A stretch of 64,000 nt of DNA from Comamonas sp. (GCF_009360615.1 NZ_SPEY01000018.1:1-64000); one strand, 5' to 3'; positions 41,189-50,890 are shown, counted from the stretch's first letter. Numbers and translations: made by a program. The notes: a model not told the origin generated them from the letters alone.

Positions 41189-43279
41189 ATGAGTGCACGA
41201 AAAATGACGGCCGGTCGCAGCCTGCTCGATGCCGCGCTGGTGAAGTCCGCTCTATGGGATGCGGTGCGCAAGCTCTCGCCACGCACGCAATGGGGCAATC
41301 CAGTGATGTTCGTGGTGTACCTGGGCGCGATCCTGACCAGCCTTCTGGGATGGCAGAACTTCATGGATCCGGCCAGCGAGAACAACGGATTTGTTCTGGC
41401 GATTGCGCTGTGGCTGTGGTTCACCGTGCTGTTTGCCAACTTCGCCGAGGCATTGGCCGAAGGCCGCAGCCGAGCCCAGGCCGCCAGCCTGCGGGGCATG
41501 AAGCGTGACACCGTGGCCAAGCTGCTGCAGCAGCCGCATTTCGGCAGTTCCTGGATTCCCATGCGCGCCAGCGAGCTGCGCAAGGGCGTGGTCATCTTTG
41601 TGGAGGCCGGCGACACGATTGCCCTGGATGGCACGGTGATCGAAGGCGTGGCATCGGTCGACGAAAGTGCGATCACCGGCGAATCCGCTCCCGTGATCCG
41701 CGAGGCCGGAGGCGACTTTTCTTCCGTGACGGGCGGTACACGGGTGTTGTCGGACTGGCTGGTGGTGGAGGTCACCGTCAACCCTGGCGAGTCGTTTCTG
41801 GATCGAATGATCTCCATGGTCGAATCCGCCAAGCGGCAGAAGACGCCGAACGAACTGGCTCTGACCATTCTGCTGGTGGGCCTGACGCTGGTTTTCCTGC
41901 TGGTCATCGTCACGCTGTGGCCGTTCTCGGCGTTTGCCGTGGCACAGGCCGGCACGGGCTCGGTGGTCGGCATCGCCGTGCTGATAGCGCTGCTGGTCTG
42001 CCTGATTCCGACCACGATCGGCGGCCTGCTGTCGGCCATCGGCGTGGCAGGCATGAGCCGCATGATGCAGGCCAATGTCATTGCCACCTCGGGGCGGGCC
42101 GTGGAGGCTGCCGGCGATGTGGACGTGCTGCTGCTGGACAAGACAGGCACTATCACGTTGGGCAACCGCCAGGCCTGCGACTTCCTGCCGGCGCCGGGAA
42201 CGAGCGCCGCGCAGCTGGCCGAAGCGGCCCAGCTGTCCTCGCTGGCCGACGAAACCCCTGAAGGCCGCAGTGTGGTGGCGCTGGCCAGGGAGCGTCATGG
42301 CCTTGCCGATCGCAGCAGTGCCGATCAGCCGGGCGAGTCGGTACCCTTTACCGCCCAGACCCGCATGAGCGGCATGGATATCCCGGGACCACAAGGCCTG
42401 CGCAGCTTGCGCAAGGGGGCTGCCGATGCCGTGCGCCGCCATGTCGAGGCGCTGGGAGGCAGCTTCCCGGCACAGGTGCAGCTGGCCGTGGACAGTGTTT
42501 CGCGCAAGGGCAGTACGCCCCTGGTGGTGGCCGACGGTGCCAGGGTACTGGGTGTGATCGAGCTCAAGGACATCGTCAAGCCCGGCATGCGCGAGCGCTT
42601 TGCCGAGCTGCGCCGCATGGGCATACAGACGGTGATGGTGACGGGCGACAACCCGCTGACGGCTGCTGCCATTGCCGCCGAGGCCGGGGTGGATGATTAC
42701 CTGGCAGAGGCCAGACCCGAGGACAAGCTGCAGCTGATCCGCTCGCACCAGGCGGCTGGCCGTCTGGTGGCCATGACGGGGGATGGCACCAACGATGCGC
42801 CGGCCCTGGCCCAGGCCGACGTGGCCGTGGCCATGAACAGCGGCACGCAGGCGGCCAAGGAGGCGGGCAATATGGTCGATCTGGACTCCAACCCCACCAA
42901 GCTGATCGAGGTGGTGGAGACCGGCAAGCAGATGCTGATGACGCGCGGCGCCCTGACCACCTTCAGCATTGCCAACGATGTGGCCAAGTATTTCGCCATC
43001 ATTCCGGCCGCCTTTGTCGGTACCTATCCGCAGCTGGCTTCGCTCAACGTGATGCAGCTGCACAGCGCGGATTCCGCCATCCTGAGCGCCGTGATCTTCA
43101 ACGCGCTGATCATCATCGCCCTGGTGCCACTGGCCCTGCGCGGCGTGCAGTACCGCGCCGTGGGCGCCGCCCTGTTGCTGCGCCGCAATCTGCTGATCTA
43201 CGGTCTGGGCGGGCTGATCGTGCCGTTCGTGGGCATCAAGCTCATCGACATGCTGCTGACCGTGCTGGGCCTGGTCTGA
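41189..43279 (+). CDS. kdpB: Potassium-transporting P-type ATPase subunit KdpB
   Basis: 696 residues. P-type ATPase hallmarks: actuator [11 protein letters not shown], phosphorylation site [13 protein letters not shown] (Asp317), nucleotide-binding [10 protein letters not shown], and hinge [20 protein letters not shown]. The N-terminus [15 protein letters not shown] and the helix [16 protein letters not shown] are KdpB-specific. It hydrolyses ATP to drive K+ import through KdpA. It is placed third in the ATPase cluster, directly after kdpC, with an 87-bp gap to the outer-membrane protein gene. Confidence 0.97.
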   Translation: MSARKMTAGRSLLDAALVKSALWDAVRKLSPRTQWGNPVMFVVYLGAILTSLLGWQNFMDPASENNGFVLAIALWLWFTVLFANFAEALAEGRSRAQAASLRGMKRDTVAKLLQQPHFGSSWIPMRASELRKGVVIFVEAGDTIALDGTVIEGVASVDESAITGESAPVIREAGGDFSSVTGGTRVLSDWLVVEVTVNPGESFLDRMISMVESAKRQKTPNELALTILLVGLTLVFLLVIVTLWPFSAFAVAQAGTGSVVGIAVLIALLVCLIPTTIGGLLSAIGVAGMSRMMQANVIATSGRAVEAAGDVDVLLLDKTGTITLGNRQACDFLPAPGTSAAQLAEAAQLSSLADETPEGRSVVALARERHGLADRSSADQPGESVPFTAQTRMSGMDIPGPQGLRSLRKGAADAVRRHVEALGGSFPAQVQLAVDSVSRKGSTPLVVADGARVLGVIELKDIVKPGMRERFAELRRMGIQTVMVTGDNPLTAAAIAAEAGVDDYLAEARPEDKLQLIRSHQAAGRLVAMTGDGTNDAPALAQADVAVAMNSGTQAAKEAGNMVDLDSNPTKLIEVVETGKQMLMTRGALTTFSIANDVAKYFAIIPAAFVGTYPQLASLNVMQLHSADSAILSAVIFNALIIIALVPLALRGVQYRAVGAALLLRRNLLIYGLGGLIVPFVGIKLIDMLLTVLGLV

Positions 43280-43366
43280 GTCATAACCAGGCCCTGCTCT
43301 CTCGTCTCTCTGGCTTGTCCGCGCTCCCTGCGGGCGCGGCAAGCCTGATCCGTTTGCTTCATCATC

Positions 43367-44254
43367 ATGCGTCTCTCCCATCCCCAACAACCATTTCACG
43401 CATCGCGTTCCCGGGTCATCAGCTCTGCGATGTTGATGATCGCTTTGAACTGTGCAGATTCCTCTGCTGCCGAGGAAACCAAGGCGCAATCTGCTTCTGA
43501 CATCACAGATGCTGTGCAGGCCGACAGCAAGCCTTCCTTGACCGGCTCGCTGAGCCTGATCAGTGACTACCGTTTTCGCGGCATCTCGCAGACCTGGCAA
43601 GGTGCGGCAGTGCAGGGCGCAGTGGAGCTGGCCTTGCCCCAGGGCTTTTATGTGGGCACGTCGCTGTCCAACGTCTCTACCAACAGCTACGGCCGGGGCC
43701 AGGGGCTGGAGCACGATATCTATGGTGGCTGGCGCGGCGAGCTCGTGCCTGACTGGTTGCTGGATGCCGGGCTTTTGCAGTACCGCTATCCCGGCGCACG
43801 GCTGGGCGCTAGCGATGGCAGCAGCAAACGCTTTGACACCACCGAGCTCTATCTGGGCGCGACTCATGGCGGTCTGAGCGTCAAATGGTCTGTGGCGCTG
43901 ACGCCTTATTTCGGCCTGGGCCCGAGTACCGCCGACTCGGCGTTTGCCACTGCGCTGCAACCAGCAGGCAGCAGCCGCGGAAGCCAGTATCTGGATCTGA
44001 ACTATCAGCATCCGCTGGGCGATCTCGCCACTCTGGGCCTGCATGCCGGCTACACCCGGGTGCGCAACTACAGCGATGTTTCCTATGCCGACTGGCGCAT
44101 CTCGCTCTCCAGGGCCTGGGGGCCATGGACCGCGTCGCTTGCGTACGCTGGGACCTCGGCCGATGCCCGGTACTACAGCGCTGTCAACAGCCGTGGCCAA
44201 TGGCGTGATCTCGCACGCAGCGGCTGGTTGCTGGGCCTGAGTGCCGGGTTCTGA
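43367..44254 (+). CDS. TorF-family putative porin (Gcw_chp family) within the kdp locus
   Basis: 295 residues. A signal-like N-terminus (SSAMLMIALNCADSSAAEE) precedes SLTGSLSLISDYRFRGISQT, the family's diagnostic first strands. Alternating aromatic beta strands and the final GLSAGF ending in Phe fit an outer-membrane barrel. The actual start may be one of several internal Met. It lies between kdpB and kdpD on the same strand, 29 bp before kdpD, suggesting co-expression under K+ limitation, perhaps as a channel for K+ across the outer membrane. That role is inference. Confidence 0.85.
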   Translation: MRLSHPQQPFHASRSRVISSAMLMIALNCADSSAAEETKAQSASDITDAVQADSKPSLTGSLSLISDYRFRGISQTWQGAAVQGAVELALPQGFYVGTSLSNVSTNSYGRGQGLEHDIYGGWRGELVPDWLLDAGLLQYRYPGARLGASDGSSKRFDTTELYLGATHGGLSVKWSVALTPYFGLGPSTADSAFATALQPAGSSRGSQYLDLNYQHPLGDLATLGLHAGYTRVRNYSDVSYADWRISLSRAWGPWTASLAYAGTSADARYYSAVNSRGQWRDLARSGWLLGLSAGF

Positions 44255-44283
44255 CCGGGCTTGAGTGATACGCTGAGCGTCCG

Positions 44284-46977
44284 ATGCCTTCATCCACTCC
44301 ATCCTCCGCCGCCCAGCGCCCCGATCCCGACGCATTGCTTGCCCAGTTGCAGGCCGACAGTCAACGCGCCCACCGCGGCAAGCTGCGCATCTACTTCGGC
44401 TCGAACGCCGGGGTGGGCAAGACCTATGCCATGCTGGCGGCCGCGCAACGCGAACGCCAGGCCGGACGCGGAGTGCTGGTGGGGCTGGTGGAAACGCACG
44501 GCCGCGCCGAGACCGAGCAGCAGCTGCATGACCTGGAGCTGCTGCCGCGGCGCAAGCTGCTCTACCAGGGCCGGCAACTGGACGAGTTCGATCTGGATGC
44601 CGCACTGGCGCGCCGCCCGGAAGTGCTGCTGCTCGACGAGCTGGCACACAGCAATGTGAGCGGATCGCGCCATCCCAAGCGCTGGCAGGATGTGCAGGAG
44701 CTGCTGGAAGCGGGGATCGAGGTGTGGACCACGCTCAACGTCCAGCATCTGGAAAGCCTCAACGATGTGGTGGGCGGCATCGTGGGCATACAGGTCCACG
44801 AGACCGTGCCCGACCATCTCTTTGACGACGCCGACGAAGTCATCGTGGTCGATATCCCGCCCGAGGAGCTGCTCAAGCGCCTGAAGGCAGGCAAGGTCTA
44901 CCCGCTGGAGCAGGCCGAACGAGCCTCGCGCAATTTCTTTCGCCAGGGCAATTTGCTGGCGCTGCGCGAGCTGGCCTTGCGCCGCACGGCAGACCGGGTC
45001 GATGAAGACATGCGTGACTATCGCCGCGAGCGTGCCATCGGCGATGTCTGGCCGACGCGCGAGCGCCTGCTGGTGGGGGTGAGCGGTCGCGCCGGTGACG
45101 ATGCCCTGGTGCGCCAGGTGGCGCGTCTGGCCAGGCGGCTGGAGGCCGACTGGGTGGTGGTCTATGTGGATGCGCCCGAGCGCCAGCACCGTCCCCGGGC
45201 TGCCCAGGAAGCCGTGCTCAGGACCCTGGCGCTGGCCGCGCGTCTGGGGGCTGAAACGGCCACCATTCCCGGAGCCCATGTGGCCCAGGCCCTGGTGGAC
45301 TTCGCGCGTGAGCGCAATGCCAGCCATCTGGTGCTGGCGCGCGCGCAGCAGGCTGTGAGCCGCTGGCTGCGCTGGCGGACACCCAGCCTGTCCGAGCAGA
45401 TCGCGGCGCTCGATCCCGGGCTCGACGTGCTGCTGCTGTCCGTTAAGCAGAGCAAGCATGAGGGCAGCATGCGCCTGCCGGCAGAGCGCGAGCAGCCCGT
45501 CCCCTGGAAGGGCTATGCAGGCGTGACACTGGCCTGTCTGGCGGCCACGGCGGTGGCGGAGCTGCTGCTGCGGGTGTTCGACCCTGCCAATGTGGTCATG
45601 CTGTTCCTGCTGGTGGTGGTGCTGTCCGCCGTGCGCTGGGGGCGCGGCCCCGGAGCATGGGCGGCCCTGCTGTCGGTGCTGCTGTTCGACTTCTACTTCG
45701 TGCCGCCGCGCAACTCCTTCAGCGTCAACGATACCCAGTACCTTTTCACCTTCAGCCTGATGCTGGGCGTAGCCCTGGTCTGCGGCCAGCTCACGGCGCG
45801 GCTGCGCCACGAGGCGCGTGTGGCTGCAGAGCGCGAGCGCCGGGCCGGCGCGCTGGCCAGGCTGGCGCGCGACCTGTCGGGGGCGCTGACGCAGGAGCAG
45901 GTCGTGCGCATCGCGCTGACCACGATGTCAGGCGTTTTCGACGCCCAGACCGGGCTGCTGGTGCCCGATGCCGACGAGCAGCTGCATCTGGCGCAGGGCA
46001 GCGAGGGGGCGATCGATACCAGCGTGGGCCGCTGGAGCATGGAGCATGGGCAGATGGCCGGCCACGGCACCGATACCCTGGCGGCAGCGCCGGCGCTGTA
46101 TGTGCCGTTGATGGCGCCCGTGCGCTCGCGCGGCGTGCTGGTGCTGCAGCTGCGGGCGCCGCAGAAGTTGCGGGTGCCCGAGGAGCGCCGCCTGCTCGAT
46201 GCCTGTGCCAGCCAGATCGCGCTGGCGCTGGAGCGCGTGCATTTTGTGGAGGTGGCGCAGCAGACCCTGATCGCCATGGAGGGAGAGCGCATGCGCAACA
46301 CCCTGCTCTCGGCCGTCTCGCACGATCTGCGCACCCCGCTGACGGGCATTCTGGGAGCGGCCCAGGCGGCCTTGCCGCATGCCCCGCAGGGGCCGGCCCA
46401 TCACATGCTGCTGCAGATTCGCAATCAGGCTCAGGCGCTGCAGCAGCTGGTGGACAACCTGCTGGCCATGGCGCGCCTGCAGCAGGGAGGCGTGCAGCTC
46501 AAGCGCGAATGGCTGCCGGTGGACGAGCTGGTGGGCAGTGCGCTGGCACAGATGCGTGAGAGACTGGCCGCGCATGCGCTGCAGACCTCGCTGCCGGCCG
46601 GGCTGCCTTTGCTGCAGCTCGATGCCGTGCTCATGGAGCGGGTGCTGGTCAACCTGCTGGACAACGCCATCAAGTACACGCCCGAGGGCACGACGATCAC
46701 CGTGGCCGCGCGCGTGCTGGACGGCGACTGCGTGCTGAGCGTGCAGGATGCAGGACCGGGTCTGCCCGGGCATCTTTCGCCCGAGCAGCTGTTCGAACCC
46801 TTCACCCGGGGTCAGGCGGAGAGCGCCGTGTTTGGCATGGGACTGGGCCTGGCGCTGGCGCAGCGCATCGTGCAGGCGCATGGTGGCCGATTGCAGGTGG
46901 CGGCGGCAGAACCCGGGCCGGGAACCGTCTTCAGCATATTGCTGCCTGTGCCCGAGCAACCCTCCATGGACGAATGA
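44284..46977 (+). CDS. kdpD: Sensor histidine kinase KdpD
   Basis: 897 residues. The N-terminal KdpD domain carries the Walker-like FGSNAGVGKTYAML (from about residue 38) and LLDELAHSNVSGSRHPKRWQ. A universal-stress-like domain follows (about 255-370), then four transmembrane helices (about 410-510), a GAF-like region (about 530-660), the phospho-acceptor His680 in SAVSHDLRTPL, and an HATPase domain (NLLDNAIKYTPEG, then DAGPGLPGHL and MGLGLALAQRIV). It senses K+ limitation and phosphorylates KdpE. An ATGA overlap at its end could couple it to kdpE. Confidence 0.97.
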   Translation: MPSSTPSSAAQRPDPDALLAQLQADSQRAHRGKLRIYFGSNAGVGKTYAMLAAAQRERQAGRGVLVGLVETHGRAETEQQLHDLELLPRRKLLYQGRQLDEFDLDAALARRPEVLLLDELAHSNVSGSRHPKRWQDVQELLEAGIEVWTTLNVQHLESLNDVVGGIVGIQVHETVPDHLFDDADEVIVVDIPPEELLKRLKAGKVYPLEQAERASRNFFRQGNLLALRELALRRTADRVDEDMRDYRRERAIGDVWPTRERLLVGVSGRAGDDALVRQVARLARRLEADWVVVYVDAPERQHRPRAAQEAVLRTLALAARLGAETATIPGAHVAQALVDFARERNASHLVLARAQQAVSRWLRWRTPSLSEQIAALDPGLDVLLLSVKQSKHEGSMRLPAEREQPVPWKGYAGVTLACLAATAVAELLLRVFDPANVVMLFLLVVVLSAVRWGRGPGAWAALLSVLLFDFYFVPPRNSFSVNDTQYLFTFSLMLGVALVCGQLTARLRHEARVAAERERRAGALARLARDLSGALTQEQVVRIALTTMSGVFDAQTGLLVPDADEQLHLAQGSEGAIDTSVGRWSMEHGQMAGHGTDTLAAAPALYVPLMAPVRSRGVLVLQLRAPQKLRVPEERRLLDACASQIALALERVHFVEVAQQTLIAMEGERMRNTLLSAVSHDLRTPLTGILGAAQAALPHAPQGPAHHMLLQIRNQAQALQQLVDNLLAMARLQQGGVQLKREWLPVDELVGSALAQMRERLAAHALQTSLPAGLPLLQLDAVLMERVLVNLLDNAIKYTPEGTTITVAARVLDGDCVLSVQDAGPGLPGHLSPEQLFEPFTRGQAESAVFGMGLGLALAQRIVQAHGGRLQVAAAEPGPGTVFSILLPVPEQPSMDE

Positions 46978-47012
46978 GCCGACAATCCCGTGCATCACTT
47001 GCAAATCCGAAC

Positions 47013-47720
47013 ATGACGAGCGCCGCACCCCGCATCCTGCTGATTGAAGACGACGCCAGCATCCGCCGCTTTGTGCGCCTGGCACTGGAGGACGAAGGCT
47101 GGCAGGTGTTCGAGTCCGAAACCGCCAGGCGCGGCCTGATCGAGGCCGCCAGCCGCCAGCCCGACGCCGTGGTGCTGGACCTGGGTCTGCCCGATGCCGA
47201 TGGCAAGACCGTGATTGCCGAGCTGCGCGGCTGGAGCCAGTTGCCGATTCTGATCCTGTCGGCGCGCGAGCAGGAAGAGGAAAAGGTGGCTGCGCTGGAC
47301 GCCGGGGCCGATGACTACCTGACCAAGCCCTTTGGCGTACCCGAGCTGCTGGCCAGGCTGCGCGTGATGCTGCGCCGTCGCCAGCAGGTGTCGTCGACGG
47401 ACAAGCCCGGCAGCTGTGCGCGTTTCGGTGCGGTGACGGTGGACCTGGCGGCGCACGAGGTCCGGCGTGACGGCGTGGCCGTGCACCTGACGCCCATAGA
47501 GTTCCGGCTGCTGGCAACCCTGATTGCCGGCCATGGCAAGGTGCTGACGCACCGGCAGCTGCTGCTTCAGGTCTGGGGGGCGGAGTATCTGGACCGCCCT
47601 CACTACCTGCGTGTGCACATGGCCAATCTGCGCCAGAAGATAGAGAGCGATCCGGCACAGCCCCGGCATCTGATCACCGAGTTGCAAGTCGGTTATCGAC
47701 TGGTGGGCCTGGAAGGCTGA
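47013..47720 (+). CDS. kdpE: Response regulator KdpE
   Basis: 235 residues from ATG 47013, which places the receiver start (RILLIEDDASIRRFVRLAL) where homologues have it; an ATG at 46974 overlapping the kdpD stop would add 13 residues and give translational coupling. The receiver has DLGLPDADG with the phospho-Asp, then ILSAREQEEEKVAALDAGAD and KPFGVPELLARLRVML. The C-terminal winged helix is OmpR-type (LTPIEFRLLATLIAGHGKVL). It activates kdp transcription. The ahcY promoter follows immediately. Confidence 0.95.
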   Translation: MTSAAPRILLIEDDASIRRFVRLALEDEGWQVFESETARRGLIEAASRQPDAVVLDLGLPDADGKTVIAELRGWSQLPILILSAREQEEEKVAALDAGADDYLTKPFGVPELLARLRVMLRRRQQVSSTDKPGSCARFGAVTVDLAAHEVRRDGVAVHLTPIEFRLLATLIAGHGKVLTHRQLLLQVWGAEYLDRPHYLRVHMANLRQKIESDPAQPRHLITELQVGYRLVGLEG

Positions 47721-47726
47721 TTCCCT

Positions 47727-47732
47727 TATAAT
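47727..47732 (+). promoter_or_regulatory. -10 element of the ahcY promoter
   Basis: Perfect TATAAT, eight bases before the 5' edge of the SAH riboswitch, so transcription would start right at the aptamer. The -35 box, inside the end of kdpE, is weak. Confidence 0.65.
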
Positions 47733-47740
47733 CGCTTTCC

Positions 47741-47830
47741 ATCCGAGGAGCGTTGCAGCGTTCCCCAGCCAGCCATGCGCTGGTTTGCGCGGGGCGTGAG
47801 GCTCGGATTTCATCCCGCAACGACGCTCGC
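47741..47830 (+). ncRNA. SAH (S-adenosylhomocysteine) riboswitch
   Basis: P1 is ATCCGAG (47741-47747) paired with CTCGGAT (47802-47808). The adjacent GAGCGT (47748-47753) can form the H-type pseudoknot with ACGCTC (47823-47828). Between them are the GCAGCG segment and a variable hairpin (CCAGC...GCTGG). This matches the known SAH riboswitch of beta/gammaproteobacteria, and it sits directly upstream of ahcY, whose substrate is SAH. SAH binding would raise ahcY expression. Confidence 0.93.
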
Positions 47831-47910
47831 CCACGCTTTCTGTGCGGTGAGCCGGTTCATTCCCCCTCTGCTGCAGAACGTGGTTTTTCATTCAAGATTT
47901 GGAGAAAACC

Positions 47911-49341
47911 ATGAACGCTGCCGTGCGCTTCAATCCCGCCGATTCGGCCATCACCGATATTTCCCTGGCTGCATGGGGCCGCAAGGAAATCAGGATTGCC
48001 GAAACCGAAATGCCCGGCCTGATGGCCGTGCGTGAAGAGTTTGCCGCTGCCCAGCCCCTGAAGGGCGCGCGCATCACCGGCTCGCTGCACATGACCATCC
48101 AGACCGCCGTGCTGATCGAGACGCTGACGGCTCTGGGTGCACAAGTGCGCTGGGCTTCGTGCAACATTTTCTCGACCCAGGACCACGCGGCTGCTGCCAT
48201 CGCCGAAACCGGCGTGCCTGTCTACGCCATCAAGGGCGAGTCGCTGGAAGACTACTGGAACTACACCCACGCCATCTTTGAATTCGGTGCCGCCGGTACC
48301 GAAGGCGAAGGCCCCAACATGATCCTGGACGACGGCGGCGACGCCACCATGCTCATGCACCTGGGCAAGCGTGCCGAGAAGGACCTGTCCGTGCTGGCCA
48401 ACCCCGGCTCGGAAGAAGAGCGCATCGTCTTCGCCGCCATCAAGGCCAAACTGGCTGTCGACCCCACCTGGTACAGCCGCAAGTCGGCCCAGATCATCGG
48501 TGTGACCGAAGAGACCACCACCGGCGTGCACCGCCTGAACGAAATGTCGGCCAAGGGCACGCTGCTGTTCCGCGCCATCAACGTCAACGACTCGGTGACC
48601 AAGTCCAAGTTCGACAATCTCTACGGCTGCCGCGAATCGCTGGTGGACGGCATCAAGCGCGCCACCGACGTGATGATCGCCGGCAAGGTGGCTTGCGTGG
48701 CCGGCTACGGTGACGTGGGCAAGGGCTCCGCCCAGGCGCTGCGCGCGCTGTCGGCCCAGGTCTGGGTGACCGAGATCGACCCCATCAATGCCCTGCAGGC
48801 CGCCATGGAAGGCTACAAGGTCGTGACCATGGAGTACGCCGCCGACAAGGCCGATATCTTCGTGACCACCACCGGCAACAAGGACATCATCCGCCACGAG
48901 CACATGGTCGCCATGAAGGACCAGGCCATCGTCTGCAACATCGGTCACTTCGACAACGAGATCGATGTGGCCTCGATCGAAAAGTACAAGTGGGAAGAAG
49001 TCAAGCCCCAGGTGGACCAGATCGAGTTCCCCGACGGCAAGAAGATCACCCTGCTGGCCAAGGGCCGTCTGGTGAACCTGGGCTGCGCCACCGGCCACCC
49101 CAGCTTTGTGATGTCCAACTCGTTTGCCAACCAGACGCTGGCGCAGATCGAGCTGTTCACCCGCCCCGATGCCTACGAAGTGGGCAAGGTCTATGTGCTG
49201 CCCAAGATCCTGGACGAAAAGGTCGCCCGCCTGCACCTGAAGAAGGTCGGTGCCATGCTGACCGAACTCAGCGACGCTCAGGCCGCTTACATCGGCGTGA
49301 AGAAGGAAGGCCCTTACAAGCCTGAAACGTACCGCTATTGA
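47911..49341 (+). CDS. ahcY: Adenosylhomocysteinase
   Basis: 476 residues from ATG 47911 with GGAG ahead; a TTG four codons upstream is less likely. It hydrolyses SAH to adenosine and homocysteine. The family segments are [26 protein letters not shown], the Lys/Asp catalytic region GLHRLNEM-like ([20 protein letters not shown]), the NAD-binding [16 protein letters not shown], and [11 protein letters not shown], with the C-terminal PETYRY that reaches into the neighbouring subunit. The long form with the insert after TEGEGPNMI is typical of bacteria. It is controlled by the SAH riboswitch upstream. Confidence 0.98.
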   Translation: MNAAVRFNPADSAITDISLAAWGRKEIRIAETEMPGLMAVREEFAAAQPLKGARITGSLHMTIQTAVLIETLTALGAQVRWASCNIFSTQDHAAAAIAETGVPVYAIKGESLEDYWNYTHAIFEFGAAGTEGEGPNMILDDGGDATMLMHLGKRAEKDLSVLANPGSEEERIVFAAIKAKLAVDPTWYSRKSAQIIGVTEETTTGVHRLNEMSAKGTLLFRAINVNDSVTKSKFDNLYGCRESLVDGIKRATDVMIAGKVACVAGYGDVGKGSAQALRALSAQVWVTEIDPINALQAAMEGYKVVTMEYAADKADIFVTTTGNKDIIRHEHMVAMKDQAIVCNIGHFDNEIDVASIEKYKWEEVKPQVDQIEFPDGKKITLLAKGRLVNLGCATGHPSFVMSNSFANQTLAQIELFTRPDAYEVGKVYVLPKILDEKVARLHLKKVGAMLTELSDAQAAYIGVKKEGPYKPETYRY

Positions 49342-49350
49342 TCCCAGCGT

Positions 49351-49476
49351 CCCCCTGAGTGGCTGTGCCCAGGCGGCCCGCGACTTCCCTCTCTCTGGCT
49401 GTGCGTCGGGAGAGGGGCGATGGCCTCGCTGGGGCCGCCCGGGCCCCTGCGCGCGGTCCCTTGCTGGGTGTACGCC
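49351..49476 (+). repeat. GC-rich dispersed intergenic repeat, copy 4
   Basis: CCCCCTGAGTGGCTG, an imperfect TTCCCTCTCTCTGGC / GTCGGGAGAGGGGCGA hairpin, GCCTCGCTGGGGCCGCC, and the end GGTCCCTTGCTGGGTG. It begins 10 bp after the ahcY stop, as copy 1 does after ghrA. It may act as a transcript 3' end. Confidence 0.75.
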
Positions 49477-49503
49477 AGTATCGGGGGCAGTGTTCACATA
49501 CTT

Positions 49504-49592
49504 GATAGCTTTTTACGCTTGCACTGCATTGATTTCAGATGAATTCATGTCTGAAAATAAAGCAGGATAAGCGCAAGCAGCTACAAAAAAGA
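49504..49592. repeat. MITE-like dispersed repeat, copy 4
   Basis: Left end AGCTTTTTACGCTTGC (from 49507) and right end GCGCAAGCAGCTAC (from 49571) are imperfect inverted repeats. Inside is ATTTCAGA / TCTGAAAAT around an EcoRI-like TGAATTCATG centre. It lies directly upstream of the tlyA gene and is AT-rich. Confidence 0.7.
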
Positions 49593-49643
49593 TTCTCTTG
49601 CCTGCAGCGTCTGGCTGCGGTTGATTTCAAAGGAAGCGACGCG

Positions 49644-50840
49644 ATGCGCGCAGATGTTTTTCTGGTTGAAGCAGGTCATGCTGCCACCCGTTCCCAGGCC
49701 CAGCGCCTGATTGCCTCGGGTGTGGAGTGGCGGCTGACGCCGCTGGCGCCCTGGAAGAAGGTGGCCAAGAACGGCGATGACATTCCTGCCGGTGCCGAGC
49801 TGCAGCTGCTGGATGCCGCCGAGGCCAAATACATCTCGCGCGGCGGACTCAAGCTCGAGGGCGCGCTGGCGGCGACCGGGCTGAGCGTCAAGGGCCTGCG
49901 CTGCCTGGACGTGGGCCAGAGTACAGGCGGCTTCACCGATTGCCTGCTGCAGGCCGGTGCGGCCCAGGTCATCGGCATCGACGTGGGCCATGGCCAGTTG
50001 CACGAGCGCCTGAAGAGCGACGAACGCGTGGTCTGCGTCGAGGGCTTCAACGCCCGCGCGCTGACGCCCGAGCTGCTCGAAAAGGCCTGCGACGAGGCGC
50101 TGTGCGAAGTCATCGAGGAAGAAGAGGACAACGATACCCAGCCCATCGCGCCCTATGCCTGGATGCGCAACGGCGGTCAGGTCGATGAGGACTATGACGA
50201 CAGCGACGATGCCAAGGAGCAGGATGTCGAGAGCTTCAAGGCCGAGCGCGCCGCCAAGGCCAAGGCCCGCGCCGAAGGTCTGGCTCCGGTGGAGCTGCGC
50301 CGCAAGCCTGGCACCGAGAATATCGACATCAGCCCGGCCTTCGATTTCGTGACTGGCGATCTGTCCTTTATCTCGCTGACCCTGGTGCTGCCTGCCGTGG
50401 TGCAGCTGCTCAAGCCCCACGGCCAGTTGCTGATGCTGGTCAAGCCCCAGTTCGAGTTGCAGCCCGGCCAGATCGGCAAGGGCGGCATTGTGCGTGACTC
50501 GGCACTGTACGCCGAGGTCGAGAAGCGCATTCGCGACTGCCTCGGCGATCTGGGGCTGAGCGTCAAGCAGTGGCTGGACTCGCCGATAGAAGGCGGCGAC
50601 GGCAATCACGAATTCTTTGTCTGGGCGCAGCAGGGCGCTGAAGTCAAGGCTCCGGCCCCCGTCGTTGCAGACGAGGCGGCGCAGGCCAGGCCTGCCGTCA
50701 AGGCGGCTGCCAAGCGCCCTTCGCGTGCCGAGATCAAGGCGCAGCGTGCCAAGCAGGAGCTCTATGAAGACCCTGAGGTCGCCAGTTTTGGCCAGCCCGG
50801 CCCGGCGCGCAGCAAGCAGAAAAAGCGCAACGAGCGTTGA
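49644..50840 (+). CDS. tlyA: TlyA-family RNA methyltransferase with acidic insert and basic tail
   Basis: 398 residues from ATG 49644; the usual length is about 250-280. An N-terminal S4 RNA-binding domain (MRADVFLVEAGHAATRSQAQ) is followed by the FtsJ-like Rossmann core with SAM motif LDVGQSTGGFTDCLLQAG and GIDVGHGQLHERL. Residues about 148-232 are an insertion of acidic and then Lys/Ala-rich low complexity (VIEEEEDNDTQ, DEDYDDSDDAKEQDVES). The catalytic core resumes at FDFVTGDLSFISLTLVLPA and KPQFELQPGQIGKGGIV. The last 65 residues are a basic tail ending KKRNER. TlyA proteins 2'-O-methylate rRNA; haemolysin is an old label. The stop lies inside the first unit of a tandem repeat. Confidence 0.88.
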   Translation: MRADVFLVEAGHAATRSQAQRLIASGVEWRLTPLAPWKKVAKNGDDIPAGAELQLLDAAEAKYISRGGLKLEGALAATGLSVKGLRCLDVGQSTGGFTDCLLQAGAAQVIGIDVGHGQLHERLKSDERVVCVEGFNARALTPELLEKACDEALCEVIEEEEDNDTQPIAPYAWMRNGGQVDEDYDDSDDAKEQDVESFKAERAAKAKARAEGLAPVELRRKPGTENIDISPAFDFVTGDLSFISLTLVLPAVVQLLKPHGQLLMLVKPQFELQPGQIGKGGIVRDSALYAEVEKRIRDCLGDLGLSVKQWLDSPIEGGDGNHEFFVWAQQGAEVKAPAPVVADEAAQARPAVKAAAKRPSRAEIKAQRAKQELYEDPEVASFGQPGPARSKQKKRNER

Positions 50841-50890
50841 GCAAGAAGCGCAACGAGCGTTGAGCAAAAAGCGCAACGAGCGTTGAGCAC
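50821..50890 (+). repeat. Three tandem copies of a 23-bp unit at the end of tlyA
   Basis: The core GCGCAACGAGCGTTGAGCA begins at 50825, 50848 and 50871, separated by short A-rich spacers. The first copy encodes the last residues (KRNER) and the TGA stop of the methyltransferase. Because 23 is not a multiple of three, the later copies are out of frame. The core is partly palindromic (CGCAACGAGCG / CGTTG). Confidence 0.9.

Noticed and set aside
41252-44647. An 1131-codon minus-strand frame across kdpB, the porin and kdpD
   Set aside because: It spans three convincing plus-strand genes and their spacers. Composition is low-complexity (Gln/His/Arg/Ala), which is a GC-bias artefact.
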